Assembly (NCBI GenBank): GCA_012845835.1
Contig: JABAKD010000005.1
Span: 12,504,205 to 12,568,204 of the forward strand
Reading direction: 5' to 3'
Source of the DNA: Undaria pinnatifida
Lineage: Eukaryota > Sar > Phaeophyceae > Laminariales > Alariaceae
DNA: 64,000 nt
A program made the position numbers and the translations under genes. This document shows positions 12,301 to 24,300 of the stretch, in pieces. The notes below the pieces were generated by a model. It ran no database searches. It saw only the letters and a program-made list of their open reading frames with translations, and was not told where the DNA came from. How positions within the stretch are numbered: the stretch's first letter is position 1; the number at the start of each line of letters is the position of its first letter.

Positions 12301-15300
12301 ACAGCTGTGGTGTGTGTTTGTTTTTTAATGTAACAAAATACCTCCATCGTCGCGACATGGGTGTAGCCCTGCCCACCATAATAGTACCCCCATTTGGGCC
12401 CAAAAACCGCGATCGAAACAATGATGACGAATGGCCGTTTTTGCGTGAGCAAGAGGACCTCTGTCGTGCATGATGCTCTTGGTATTCGTAGCGTGTCGTT
12501 AAAGCCCTTGGATTGCCTCGTACAACTCCTTGGATTGAGTGTGCCGTCATACTCGTTGGATTGATTGTGCCGTACAACTCGTTGGAGTGATCGTGCCATA
12601 CAACTCCTTGGATTGTGTCGCAGATCGGAGCGTACATAGCCCCCTATCCTTAGGTGGCAGCACTGTTTGTCTCATGTGGAAGATGCTGTAATCGTCGATA
12701 TTTTCGTTAATTTTTTCCCTCGAAGCTCGAAAACAGTTAATTCCAAGATGTTAGATGCGATGAGGTTTACTTTGTATTGCGGTCGATCCGAAAATACATC
12801 CTCAGTTGGTTGATATGAAAACGCGTCAACGACTGATGTTGTACTTCAAAGCACGCCTTTTTTTTACATGGATAGAACGCGTTTTTTCTCGCGACTATAT
12901 ATTGACCGTTTTGGGACTTGAGACGAAAAAGTTGACAAAAAAAGCGACGAATATAGCATAGGCCACATGAAGCGATCCGAGCTGCTGGTATAAGAGATGT
13001 GATCGAAATACGACGCAGGAAGCTGTGAGGCAAGCGTTAGGCGTGGCGAAACTTGGATTGCCTTTAGCTTTTCCCTGACGCTTTGATTATGTCGCGCTCG
13101 TCGATTTTTGGTCTGTATGTATGGGTTCCAACAGGGGTAAATAGTAAGAACTCGGACGGAAGATTCGTTGCTCAGGGGAGGGCACCTACTTGGCCACGTG
13201 TTTGAGGAAGTGGTTGACAACGCACTTTTAATTGTGTCTTGAAAATAGCGCTGTGAGTCGGCACGACTTTAGTCTCCATCAAGTTAATCCTACATAATGG
13301 TTAGTCGTGTACCGTAGGTGCCGACTATCGGATTTATTGGATGCCCATACTTGCGAGAAGGATTTTCCAAGACGGGATGAATTTATTTCTTCCTTTTGGA
13401 GCGGGGCCCCTCCGGCAGGTGGGACCCGATTATGCCCGCTTCGCCTGAATTCAGCCGGCAAGCCGGCTGGCCATCGGTTGGCCACACCACCCGACCTGCC
13501 AACCAAAATCAGTTGGGTGGTTAACGACAGACAGCTGCCGAGTGTTTATCAGTCGTGAAATCCTGACGAGCCGCAGCTCTACTAAAAAGCCCTAGCCGTA
13601 ACCGTAGGCCAATCAAACGCGATCAGCTGATGTGAGGATCCTCCCATTCGTTTCGTAAACAATGGGCCTGAACCCAGTTTTGCTCAGGGTCGGGTGCCAT
13701 ACTAACTCCCATATTCACGAAAAACGGTGAGCAAATGGTCTGATAATCCTGCGCTCATTGGGTCAGTATTGCGATGTTCTCAGCCCACAAACATTACCAC
13801 ATAAAAATACCAATGTAGTTTCGACTTTTGAGGTTGGTCGCAGTCTTTCGAAGTTTTCCAGAACGCCCGGCGAGGCCGCGTTGTCGGGACGGAGCCTTGT
13901 CGCCTGGGGACTGGGTAGGACTGAGGTTAGGCTCGACGCAATTTTGTGATTTGTTGAAAAACGAACACAAAAGGTTGAGATACACTTGGAGCATTTGAGC
14001 CTCGACGTCAAATTTTGGCGTTTCTTAGTGTGTTCAATGGTGGCGGCACAGTAAGAAACTGGGCCACGATGTCAAATTTGGCGTTCCTTACTATTTTAGG
14101 AGGCGTGTTCTGCAGGTCGTTTGACCTCATGTCGCGTGTCGTTTTTAGGACGGGTTTTTTATCTCCGTTCTTAAGAGGCACGGCATTTTTTCTTTTTTTT
14201 GGTTCTCTCTTAAGGTTGGGCAATTTCATCCCTTGATTCTTATTTATACTGGTCGCTCACTGGTCACAGCAATTTCCTAGTATGTTTGCTTTTCCGTTCT
14301 TGCTAGACACCGACAGCGTCTTGATGTGTTTATCCCTCGGTTCTTACTGATCACATCAATTTCTCACTGGTAGTATTGGCTCCTCCGTTCTTGGTACGAG
14401 GCACAGACAGTTTGTTACTGCGTGGGCTTGTTTCGGTGTGTGATGACGTGTTGTCGATGGTCATGGCATGCGAGTCAGAAACAGCAGGAATCGATCTACA
14501 CATAGCGCGCATCAGATCCCTCAAGATGATGTACGGTATATGATATGTGTCATTCAAGCCAGATATACCTCTGTTGAGTATGATCTGGATGACCTGGAGA
14601 GGTAGATAAATGATGTTGGCGTATGATGTGAAAGGTGTGAATGATCTATGATAGTGGTATACACGTTTCCTGGCTTGGATATGTCGTGCATAGATCTGAC
14701 GTGCACAGATGATGCACATAACAAGTTCAGGTAGATGACTATAGGAGGCCTGAGTAAGGCGACATCCAGATGTACGGCGGTCACAACCGCTTTTCCGCGA
14801 CTGGGGAATCGTTCTCATAAGCTGGAATGAATAAGGCGGCGGTAGCCGTCGTTTACTTTTTTATGATGTAATCGACAGAAAAGGATACAGAGGATCTATG
14901 CAGCGACGTGGTCCGTCCGATGGGCGATCGTTCTGATTGACTGCTTGCGGCTCGGGGCGTAGGCGTTATGGTTCCATGGTTTTTGGCTGTTTGTCGTAGC
15001 CTAACGTGCCGTCGTTTCTGTGAGGGCTGTTTGTTTCATGAACTATGCTAAGACACGTTTTTTGTTGCTTCAAGTCTAATCGTGAATGTTTTGGTGGTTT
15101 ATACTCTTTTTGGCTTGTCGAAGGTCTCTTGTGTTCCCGGTCATATCGGTGTTCTTGTTGTTGTTACGTTATCTCATCAAGTCATCGTCATCACCTAGTC
15201 CGTCGCCGCAATAGAGGCTCATGTATTACATTTGATTACTGTCTCAACAATCATGGAATTTCTATGTTGTGGCTGGCGTTCTTTTGTGTGACTGCTGCGC

Positions 15301-18300
15301 CGCTCATGTGATCGCGCTTGGGTTTCTATATTGTGACTTGCGTATTTTTATCCTCTGCTGAACCGGTTTTCAGGTTACTGTATCGGAGCACGATGAGACG
15401 ACTCTGCGGCAGATGTTGGAGTACATTTACACCAACCGCGTCAAGGATATGCTGGGGCTTTCCGCGGACGAGGTCATCAAGCTTTTGGCCTTGGCAAATG
15501 GTGAGCAAGGGAGCGAGCGAGCGCTTTCCCGAACAGGAGTGAAGATGCCTCGCTGTTGCCCTTTTGTATTTTTGCGCAGATTTTCATGGCGTGTGGTAGC
15601 TTTTCGAAGCATGCGCTTGGCCTTCTTAGCAGAGAGCGAAAGAAAGGCCAAGGAGAGGTTGGTTGGACATGGAGTTGTTCATCCGAGGGATAATTGCGGT
15701 CGGTAGTGTATACTAGGACGGGCGGATAGCAACAATGCCCCCGCTGCTGGCGTTTGTGTTTTGTGTAACTTTTTTTTTGGAGCGGAATTGTTTTTGGGGG
15801 GATGGCTGACTGGTTAGGCTGCCACGTACTGCGGCTACTGTGTAGGCGTGTGTGCCACGTGTTATGTATCGCTTTGTTGCTGCGTTCTGGTATTTTTCGT
15901 CGTTGTCGTTATCGTACGAATAGCTTGTTTGCCCGTCTTAAGTGATGTGTTTTTTCGGCTCCGATAATGTTGTGTCGCGATTTCTCTGCTGGGGTTGTGT
16001 GCGCGTACTTGTGCTCGTCGCTAGCCGCGCACGGAGACGGCTGCAACAGCAGTAGCAGTGGTGGTGCAGTAGTCGTATCGGTATATGTTACAGGATCACT
16101 TCGAATGTGTGCGTCAAGATATGTTCGTAGTAGATGTAAGTATAGACTATGGGGCGGACACTTGAAGGTTTTGTGTGTGTTTTGTTTCCATTTATTTTTT
16201 TGCCCTGTTTTTTTTTTCGTCTCTCGACGTGTTTACTTCAGCGGCACGTGCGCCTTTAGCGCCGCCTAGAGCTATGAAACGCGGTGCTTTAACTCGTACG
16301 GCTGTGGATTACAGCGGGTACCCCGAGTCAAGAGCGCCTTGTGACAACCCGGAACTAGCGCTGTTAGCTACACATTGCTCTTATCTGTAGTGTGAAATGT
16401 ATAGCTTTGTGGTATAGGCGGGACGTGCCGATTGGACCACGCTCAAGTCCCGAAAGCTGTTACCCTGGGCGCTCTCACGTCGGGGTACCCACTGTAGCTG
16501 GAATTTTTATTAGCAGTGCTTGTTGCTTGTTGCTCGCGTGGCGAAATAAAAGCCAACCAGCGATGCAGTCTTTTTTAGCAAACACCACAAGCCGAGCCAC
16601 GAACGCGCCATTGGAAGAAATAGTTTGTCTGAACGCGTCAGTGCGCTACCGCCCCTTTGTCCAAGTTGAAATACAAAAGAAGGATAAGAAAATCCCAGCA
16701 AGATAATTAGCCTACTGCTGTGAATCACAGGAACATAAGAAATTGGACAGCTGTTGTACTGATGGTAGTGTAGGCCACATTATTTACCAAATAAATACAT
16801 CTAGCCTAAAACCAATACATAGAATAAAGGGGGCTTCTTGTTAAAGGGCGGCGTCCTGTATTTTTTCTTGTTGGTTTGTGGAGACTTGAGAACTCCCCTA
16901 GCTTACTTACTGTGTGTCGTAGTACCTAACCCTTTAACTTTTTTTGCCCTTTTAGCCGCTCATGTGTAATTTTTTTTGCCTTTCTCACACTTCGTTTTTG
17001 TTTGTACCAGGTACCTTTTTTTCGGTGTCACCTTTTTTGTTTTTTCTGGTCCTGCTGGTGCTGCTTCACTTTTCCCCTTGTCGTGACCCTTGTCTTTGCC
17101 TTTTTCTTGTACCTTTTTTGGGCTGCTGCTGCTTCTGATATGCTCTGCTTATGTTGCCGATACAGTAGTTTTGGTGTGCCTGCTGCTTAGCTTTTGCCAC
17201 TGTTGTCACTCTTGCCTGTACCTTTTTATTGTGTACCTTTTTCTGCGTTGTTGCTGCTGCTGCTTGTGTGCTGGCGCGTCTGCTGTCTCCGCTGCTGACT
17301 TTTGCCCTTGATTTCACCGTTCTCTGTACCTTTTTCTTGTTTGTACCTTTTTGGGGTTGTTGCTGCTGCTTCTGCCGCTACTGCTGTTTCTGGTGCGACG
17401 ACGATGAGCAGAGTTTTTGCTTGAGGAGCTGAAAGTTCTCTGCGAACACTCAGCGCGCAAGATCGTATCTGTGGCGAATGTGGCTAAAATGCTGCTGGCA
17501 GCAGAGCGCTATCAGGCGGAAACGCTCAAGGCCGCCTGCCTATCGTTCGTTCAAAAGAACATGCCAGAGGTGAGTTTTGCGCACCTGGTATAACGTACGT
17601 CTTTTTGTAAAGCACTAAGAAACGAAATACCGGTACACCTGAGCTGTGAGATCGAAGAAATGCCTGTACGCCCGAAAGAACATAGCTGAGATGATTTTTG
17701 TATAAATAATACGCAGCTTGCAAAGATAAGTATTGACCTGAAATTCGTCGAACTCACGGCTGACGTCCTTGATTTTTTTTTAATAAAATACTTTTTGTCG
17801 TTTCGGGATATTTTTACGCGTAAACGGAACAATCAGTACTATTGATTAGGTTGTGACTTCATGAAAAACTTACTAAAAATGGGCGACCGGTGTGTTGCGT
17901 GCAATATGGGTATCGACCCCTAATTTGTCTAACTAACAGCTGACGTTGCTTGGAATAATTCTATAAAAACAGTACCGATAACTTTGCTGTTAGCTCCAAG
18001 ATATGCGTGTTCGTCCAAGAGAACGAAGAATACCTGGTGTGGTCTTTGTATATAATCTAAAAAATGAAAAAATACACTTTTTCAGCTGTGAGATCGACCA
18101 CACAGGGTTCTTTGATCAAAACTCAGCTTTGCAAGCGGCGTGTGATACTTGGATCGCGGGTGGTATGGGGTGTGTATACCCTCCTGAAGGATGCTACAGG
18201 TCGGTGACTCCCCTGCTTTTGCCAGGTTCAACAGGACTAACACGATCAGCCTTGTTCTGCGCACGGAAACTGTATAACCCGCATTGAGGGGGACAAAACC

Positions 18301-21300
18301 AGACACCTGTGGAATTGAGTATGCGTGAAACAATGAGTTTTATGGTGTGAGTTAACTTTTGGAGTGGGCTACTTGGGTTTACCGGGTTTGTACGCAAGTT
18401 CCGGTGTACTCTCTGTGTATGTGGCGGGCCAGCGGAGGTCCAGCCCAGGCCTGATACTCGGGCTGTTAGGGCTGTCGAGTCATGATGGAACATGCGGTGG
18501 ACGTCGATCGCTACTGCTGCGAAGTGATGTGTCTTCTGCTCTTGACGTATTGCAAAGGCACACTCACACACCTGTATTGATCGAATGAAGACCGACGAGT
18601 GAGATCTGGCGTTCTGCATCAGGCGTCAGGCGGTGCACACTTGATCCTAAAGCTCTTCAAGCGCCCATCTTACACACTACCAGGGAATACACAAACTAAG
18701 GCGTGGGTCAAAAACGCCAGACTCCTGCAGTCACTAGAGATGGAAGGTCTTGCTAATAAAACATGATGACCGAAAGTGCGTGTCACCACGGTAGCCGATT
18801 GCTTTTGCTATTCCAGGCAGCCTCCTCCATGGATAATTCTGGGTGGAGCGACCGTAGGCCACATATTAGCGCGCCTGTAAAGAGTGAAGTCGGAATTCAT
18901 ATCGTCAAAAACACGGAACGACTTCCTCCGGGTGAATGTTGATCGGGACTACGTGCATACAACAAGCAAGATATTCCCGGGTGAGTCGATTCCTCCGAAA
19001 GAGTGGACGTGTTGGAACGGGTATCACTAAAGGCGTGAGCGAGCCGTACGTGGCCACCACTTTAGTCGGGACCCTCGAGCCACCTCGTGGGGCCGACTTT
19101 GAGCGCTTGATATGTTTAAAAAATGAAAAAAATACACATCAGCTGTGATATCGACCAAGAATATTTTTGCGACCAAGAATATTTTTTTCGATTGATCAAT
19201 ACTCAGCTTTTTTGCAAGCTGCGTGTGATACGTAGATGTTGTCGTGTCAGGTTTTTTTTTTTCACCCTTGCAGGCATCGTAAGTACCGGTGTCCTTCAGC
19301 TGTTTTGATGGAGGATTTCGTCGAAAGTCGTCTTTGCAAGCTGCGTGTGCTACCTACTTCGATCGCGCGCTTTTTACGGGCGGGGTGGGGTGTGTACGCT
19401 CATGGCGGAGTAAGAGGCGGGGTCTCTGCGATGTGGATATTCTAGAGCTGTCTCTTCCACGGGAAGTGAAGGGCACGCCAGCTATCTCTCGATTGCGAAT
19501 GCAATTGAGTTAACATCGACACGCGACGTGTGGGACAACACGTTGAAGTGTGGTTAGCTTGAGCTTTTTTTTTCTCCCCGTCCGCCGCTGGATTAAAAGA
19601 AGAAAAAGCTACGCCTAGAGCAGATGTGTCCGCTGTGCGTCGGAAGTGGGTCAACTACCGTATGGCATTGCACGTATTGGCGTGTTTTTTTCCCCACCGT
19701 GTTTGGTTTTCTGTTCTTTTCTTTTTCGTTTTGCTCGCCAAGACACGCCTCCGGAATGACATTCGCAACACCAGCAGCAGCAGCAGCAGCACTAGAGCTG
19801 TCGACCGTCGAGTGCTTCCGTTTCAACCACTTGTGCTGCTGTTGTTGTCAACTTTCTTGTATCACGTCGGTGCCCTGGTCTCATCCGGGCATATGTGTCC
19901 GTTGCAACCCTGTGCACACAATCGGATGAATCACGACGCGCAACAGTACATACAGTAGCTATATGGCGAATGTGCGTATGCATGTATGTATTATTTGTCA
20001 ACTGCTGAAAAGAAGCGCTCCGTTCGAAGTCCAAATAGCGGATGTAGTAGGAAGGGCAGCCGTCGTGTTCTTGTGGAGGCCGAATGGCTTGACCTCGCTA
20101 ATACATGAACGCCTAGCTCAACAGCAAACCCCGTGCACATTTCGAGTCGGTGTACTTGTAGGCTTTTTCCGCCACTGGAATACGAACATCGGTGCTTGTG
20201 GTGGATGGCTTTGGTGTCAGAAAGCATGCTCCAGAGGGAAAATGGACGATGAACATTGATGATTGCAGCGTTGGGCGTTGCTTAATAGGGGGCATGTTAA
20301 AATTGGTGTCCGAATTATACAACAATGTACGGGGTCGTACGGGACGGGTGCGGCGTAAATCCTTCGCGTGCTGCTCGGTCACCCGACTCGCAGAAGCTTG
20401 AAAATGTCGCAATCATCGTTTTTTTTTTGTCGCCGCTATACATGTTACACGGGCCCCCGAAAATGGGCTATGACGCAGGTCTTTGAACGAGCAGGACGAC
20501 GAGTGAGATGAGGCAGGGTCTGCCTTGCTGTTTTTTTTTATGTTTTCGTGTAATGTTGACAACGAAGGCGGGTACCGTAGCGGGGAGGGGGGGGGGGGGA
20601 AGAGGCTGCTTAAGAAGTGACGCCGGATCTGAGTTACGTAACCACGATTCCACTTGTTTTCATGCGCGTCGTGTGTCAATCAATTTAACTCGATTGCATA
20701 TCTCAGTCAAGCTGGTTGGCTGGCGTGTTGTTCAGTTCCCGTGGAAGCGACAGCGCGAGCTGTCCCTAGCGGCGGTCCCCGTTGCTACTGACGGTGGTGA
20801 TCCCTCTGTCAATGCCGGTGTGTGCCCGCTAAATAATAAAGAAATAAAATACCGGCATTATAGCAGCAACCGGCACTATTCCTTATTCTTGGCACTACTG
20901 GTTGTTATCGTCTGTGCCAAGCGATTTCTCAGGAGCTACAGCGGGCAACCTGCACCAGAGAGGGACCTCTACCCCAGCGATTTCTTAGGCGCTATAGCGT
21001 GCAACCGGCACTATAGAGGGACACCACTATTGTGGCACTATTCCGCATGCTGGCCATAGGTACTGGTTGTTAACATCTGTGCCAAGCGATTTTTCAGGCG
21101 CTACAGCGGGCAACCTGCACTATAGAGGGACCTCTACCCAAGCGGTTTCTCAGGCGCTATAGCGTGCAACCGGCACTATAGAGGGACCACTTTCGGCACT
21201 ACTGACGGTGTGTGCGTTAGTTAACATTTTTGGGCACATGTCGAACGACCTCACGCCGCTTTTTCGCCCTTGTTGCACGCGAATTAAAAAAACATTAGTT

Positions 21301-24300
21301 GCACCCTTTGGGGTGCGTGTAAGCCATGCACCCCTGCGTAACCCCTTTAGAGCCCCAAAGTCCCTCCCTATACTAACTTAAAGGTAAATTTGTCCCAAAA
21401 AAGGGTTGCCAGTAGTGAAGGCGTTAATGTACTGCTAGTGGTATACCCCCCCGATAAGTGGTATACCCCCCCGACCCTCCCGATATGCCTGGTGTCATGT
21501 CCCAAACCAACCAGAAGCCTAATCCCTAACCAAGGCCCAAAATCATACCTGGTATGTAATGGGGTGGGGTCAGGGTATGCATATAGAAATACAATACTTT
21601 GCGCTGCCGGGGTTGTAACGAAGACCACTGATAGGGACAGCTTACGCTATACCTACAATGGGACTCGAAGGGTGCGCCAGCTAGCGTTGGGCTGCGAAAG
21701 CAACTGAGTTAAATCGACACACGACGCGTATGAAAATACGCGGAAGTGTGGTGAGCTAAAGCTTTATTTTTCCACATCCGCCGGAGGATAAAAAAGAAAA
21801 GAAAAAAAAAAATTTAGGTGTGGGTGCATGCTTACCTGGTTCCATGTCCCACGACTAGAACCCTAGTCCCTAACCAAGGCCCAAAATGATACCTGGTGAT
21901 GTAATATACGAAAGAGGTGGGATCAGGGTATGCATATAAAGATACATTACTTCGAGTGCATGCTTACCTGGTTCCATGTCCCGCGACCAGAATCCTAAAA
22001 GCCCTTACCAAGCCCCAAAATAATATCTGGTATATAACATACGAATCCGGTCGCCCCGGTGGCGTATCAGGTTATCCTCGAGCCTGTTATAGGCGAGTTT
22101 CGTGAGTTCGAATTTCCCCGAGTGCACAATGGTATGAATTCGTGGGGACTTTTTCTTGCGCACAAAAATCGACCTGCGGAAAACGCGAGAGCGTGAGCTA
22201 GCAACACTCGATGAAAAATCGACGAGCAGTGGGATTGCCGAACCCTACGCGAGACAAGAATTGAAGGCAAGAACCGGGGGGGAGAAGGGACGACACCTGT
22301 GACCACGGCTTGTCCAGAAGCTGGAAAGTAGAAGTGCGCGAAAAAAAAAAAAAAACAGAACTGACCTGGCGTAGTATTCTTGGCTAATGGTCAGCGTCTA
22401 AAGGGGTGGGATCAGGGTGTGCATATAAAGTTACAAGGCTTTGCGTATGGGTGCATGGCTTCTATGCACCGCTAGGGGCGTATGTATTTTTTCAACGCGT
22501 GATGTCTGGCTGGTCGGAGAAAACCCGACGTGCTCCGTCCTGATATGATCGGGGTGCGAGGGTCAAAGGTCATTTGGGACTGCCGCAATGCATGAACGAG
22601 TACCCCCCCCCTTCCCCCCCCCCCCTTCCCCCCCCCCCCTTCCTCCGGATGACTCTGCATGAAATGAGTTCCTCCCGTGAACCTAGCGCAGCCCTATTTT
22701 GTTTGCATGGCCAATGCTGTAGCCGTACAGTTATGTTTGTGCTATGTTTTTGATTCGGAAGGCTTCTGTCAAATTAAGCCACAATACGGACACATGATGA
22801 TCTACAAGTAGATCGTCTAGATCGTGTACAGTACACGTCGTATCTGCCGTGATGATATATTGTGCAGGATTTTGTTCGATGAAGTACAGATCCAACCGCG
22901 GAAGCATTTGCTAGATGATGCAGATCGTACGACTCCCACCGGGTAGCATGGGCTAGACCATGCAGAGTTTACCAGAAATATCAACTAATATTAATAGGAC
23001 ATGAAGTAGGGATACATGGATTATCTATTCGAGGCGTGAATTAATTCTCGAGTACTACGCCTGAAGTTTTGGGACGCTTACAAACCGTATGTTTTGTGCT
23101 CCGCTTACTTTCTGTTCCCGGTTTTTTTTTACATATAGTGTAGTTGCTGTTGTTGTGTCGCGTTGCTGTTATTATGTTGTAGCCAAATGCGCGCGTTCTG
23201 ACGGAGCTAGTTTTTTTTTTTGGCGTGCGACCGGCTTTTTGTCTCAGTTGCTCTAATGCCTGTAAATGTTACTGAAGTAGAATACTGGCTTCTAGGCCGA
23301 AGGGTTCTTGAAACTTCAAGTTGGCGCAAGATGGTACACAGCGAGCGACGGCTTTTCCCGTGACACCGCCATTGAATTGCTGACCTTAACGGTACCCAAA
23401 ACGGCAGTCAACGATAGCCGGTACCGGTAACCTATGGGGTTTGCCCTGGCACAGTAGGTGATGGCAGTAGTAGTCTACCGACAGTAGCTATCTTCTGATG
23501 TTGAGCCTGCCTGTATAGATGCTGCCCTGTAGGTGTTGAACTCACGTACGTCCAAGAAACACGTCAACCTGTATGTTGTGGAAACCCGTCAAGGCCGTTT
23601 TGGGAGGGCAGTATCCAGTATATTCTGCTGCAATCCAGTGTACTGATTGTTGTCGAAGGCAGTATATATCTACTGGTGGAGGCTACCAGTTCCCAACCCT
23701 ACGTAGTGGAGAATCATCCCGTCGGGGCGGCTGCGGTACGGTAGAGTAGCCGATACCACTGCCAACAATATCGTAGACTATTTCCAAGTAACTTGTCTCT
23801 GAAAACGGGGGTGCCGGTCTAAAGGGGTTATATATTTGGGGTCATTCTTAACGAAAAAAAGAAACAATGTCAGGAATACGTGACATTTTTTTTGTCTTGA
23901 ATCCTGATTTGGAATTGTTCTGGAAATTTCCGTAAAAACGGGGGTCAGAAGCCCTGTGAAGAGGTGACTTTTTTTTTTTCTTCTTTTTTTTTTATCCTCC
24001 GGTGACGTTTCAGAAGTTCGCAATGTCAGGAATCGTGGTTTTTGTGCGTTCGTTAGGAAACGTCACCTGAGAAACTACATATTTTCTTGTTGTTTTGGGC
24101 CGGGCTCAGGTTTCGAAACTCGCACTTGGGTCTTGCTGAAGAGTATAAATATCCAAACACCGCGCGGCACGCCTTTTTATCTGCTTTGTCCTTTTGTTTT
24201 TCGTTTGTCTTGAGCGACGCCTCTTGTCTCTCTCGTTACCCGATTTCGCTGCGCGCGTGTCCTCTTGTGCCCCTCGTTACCCGATTTCGCTACGCACGTA

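Noticed and set aside
17551-19929. Several 70-140 codon ORFs around repeat R (for example 'LQAACDTW' and 'ASCVIDTP' frames)
   Set aside because: Similar peptides recur wherever repeat R occurs in either orientation; they are repeat translations, not exons.
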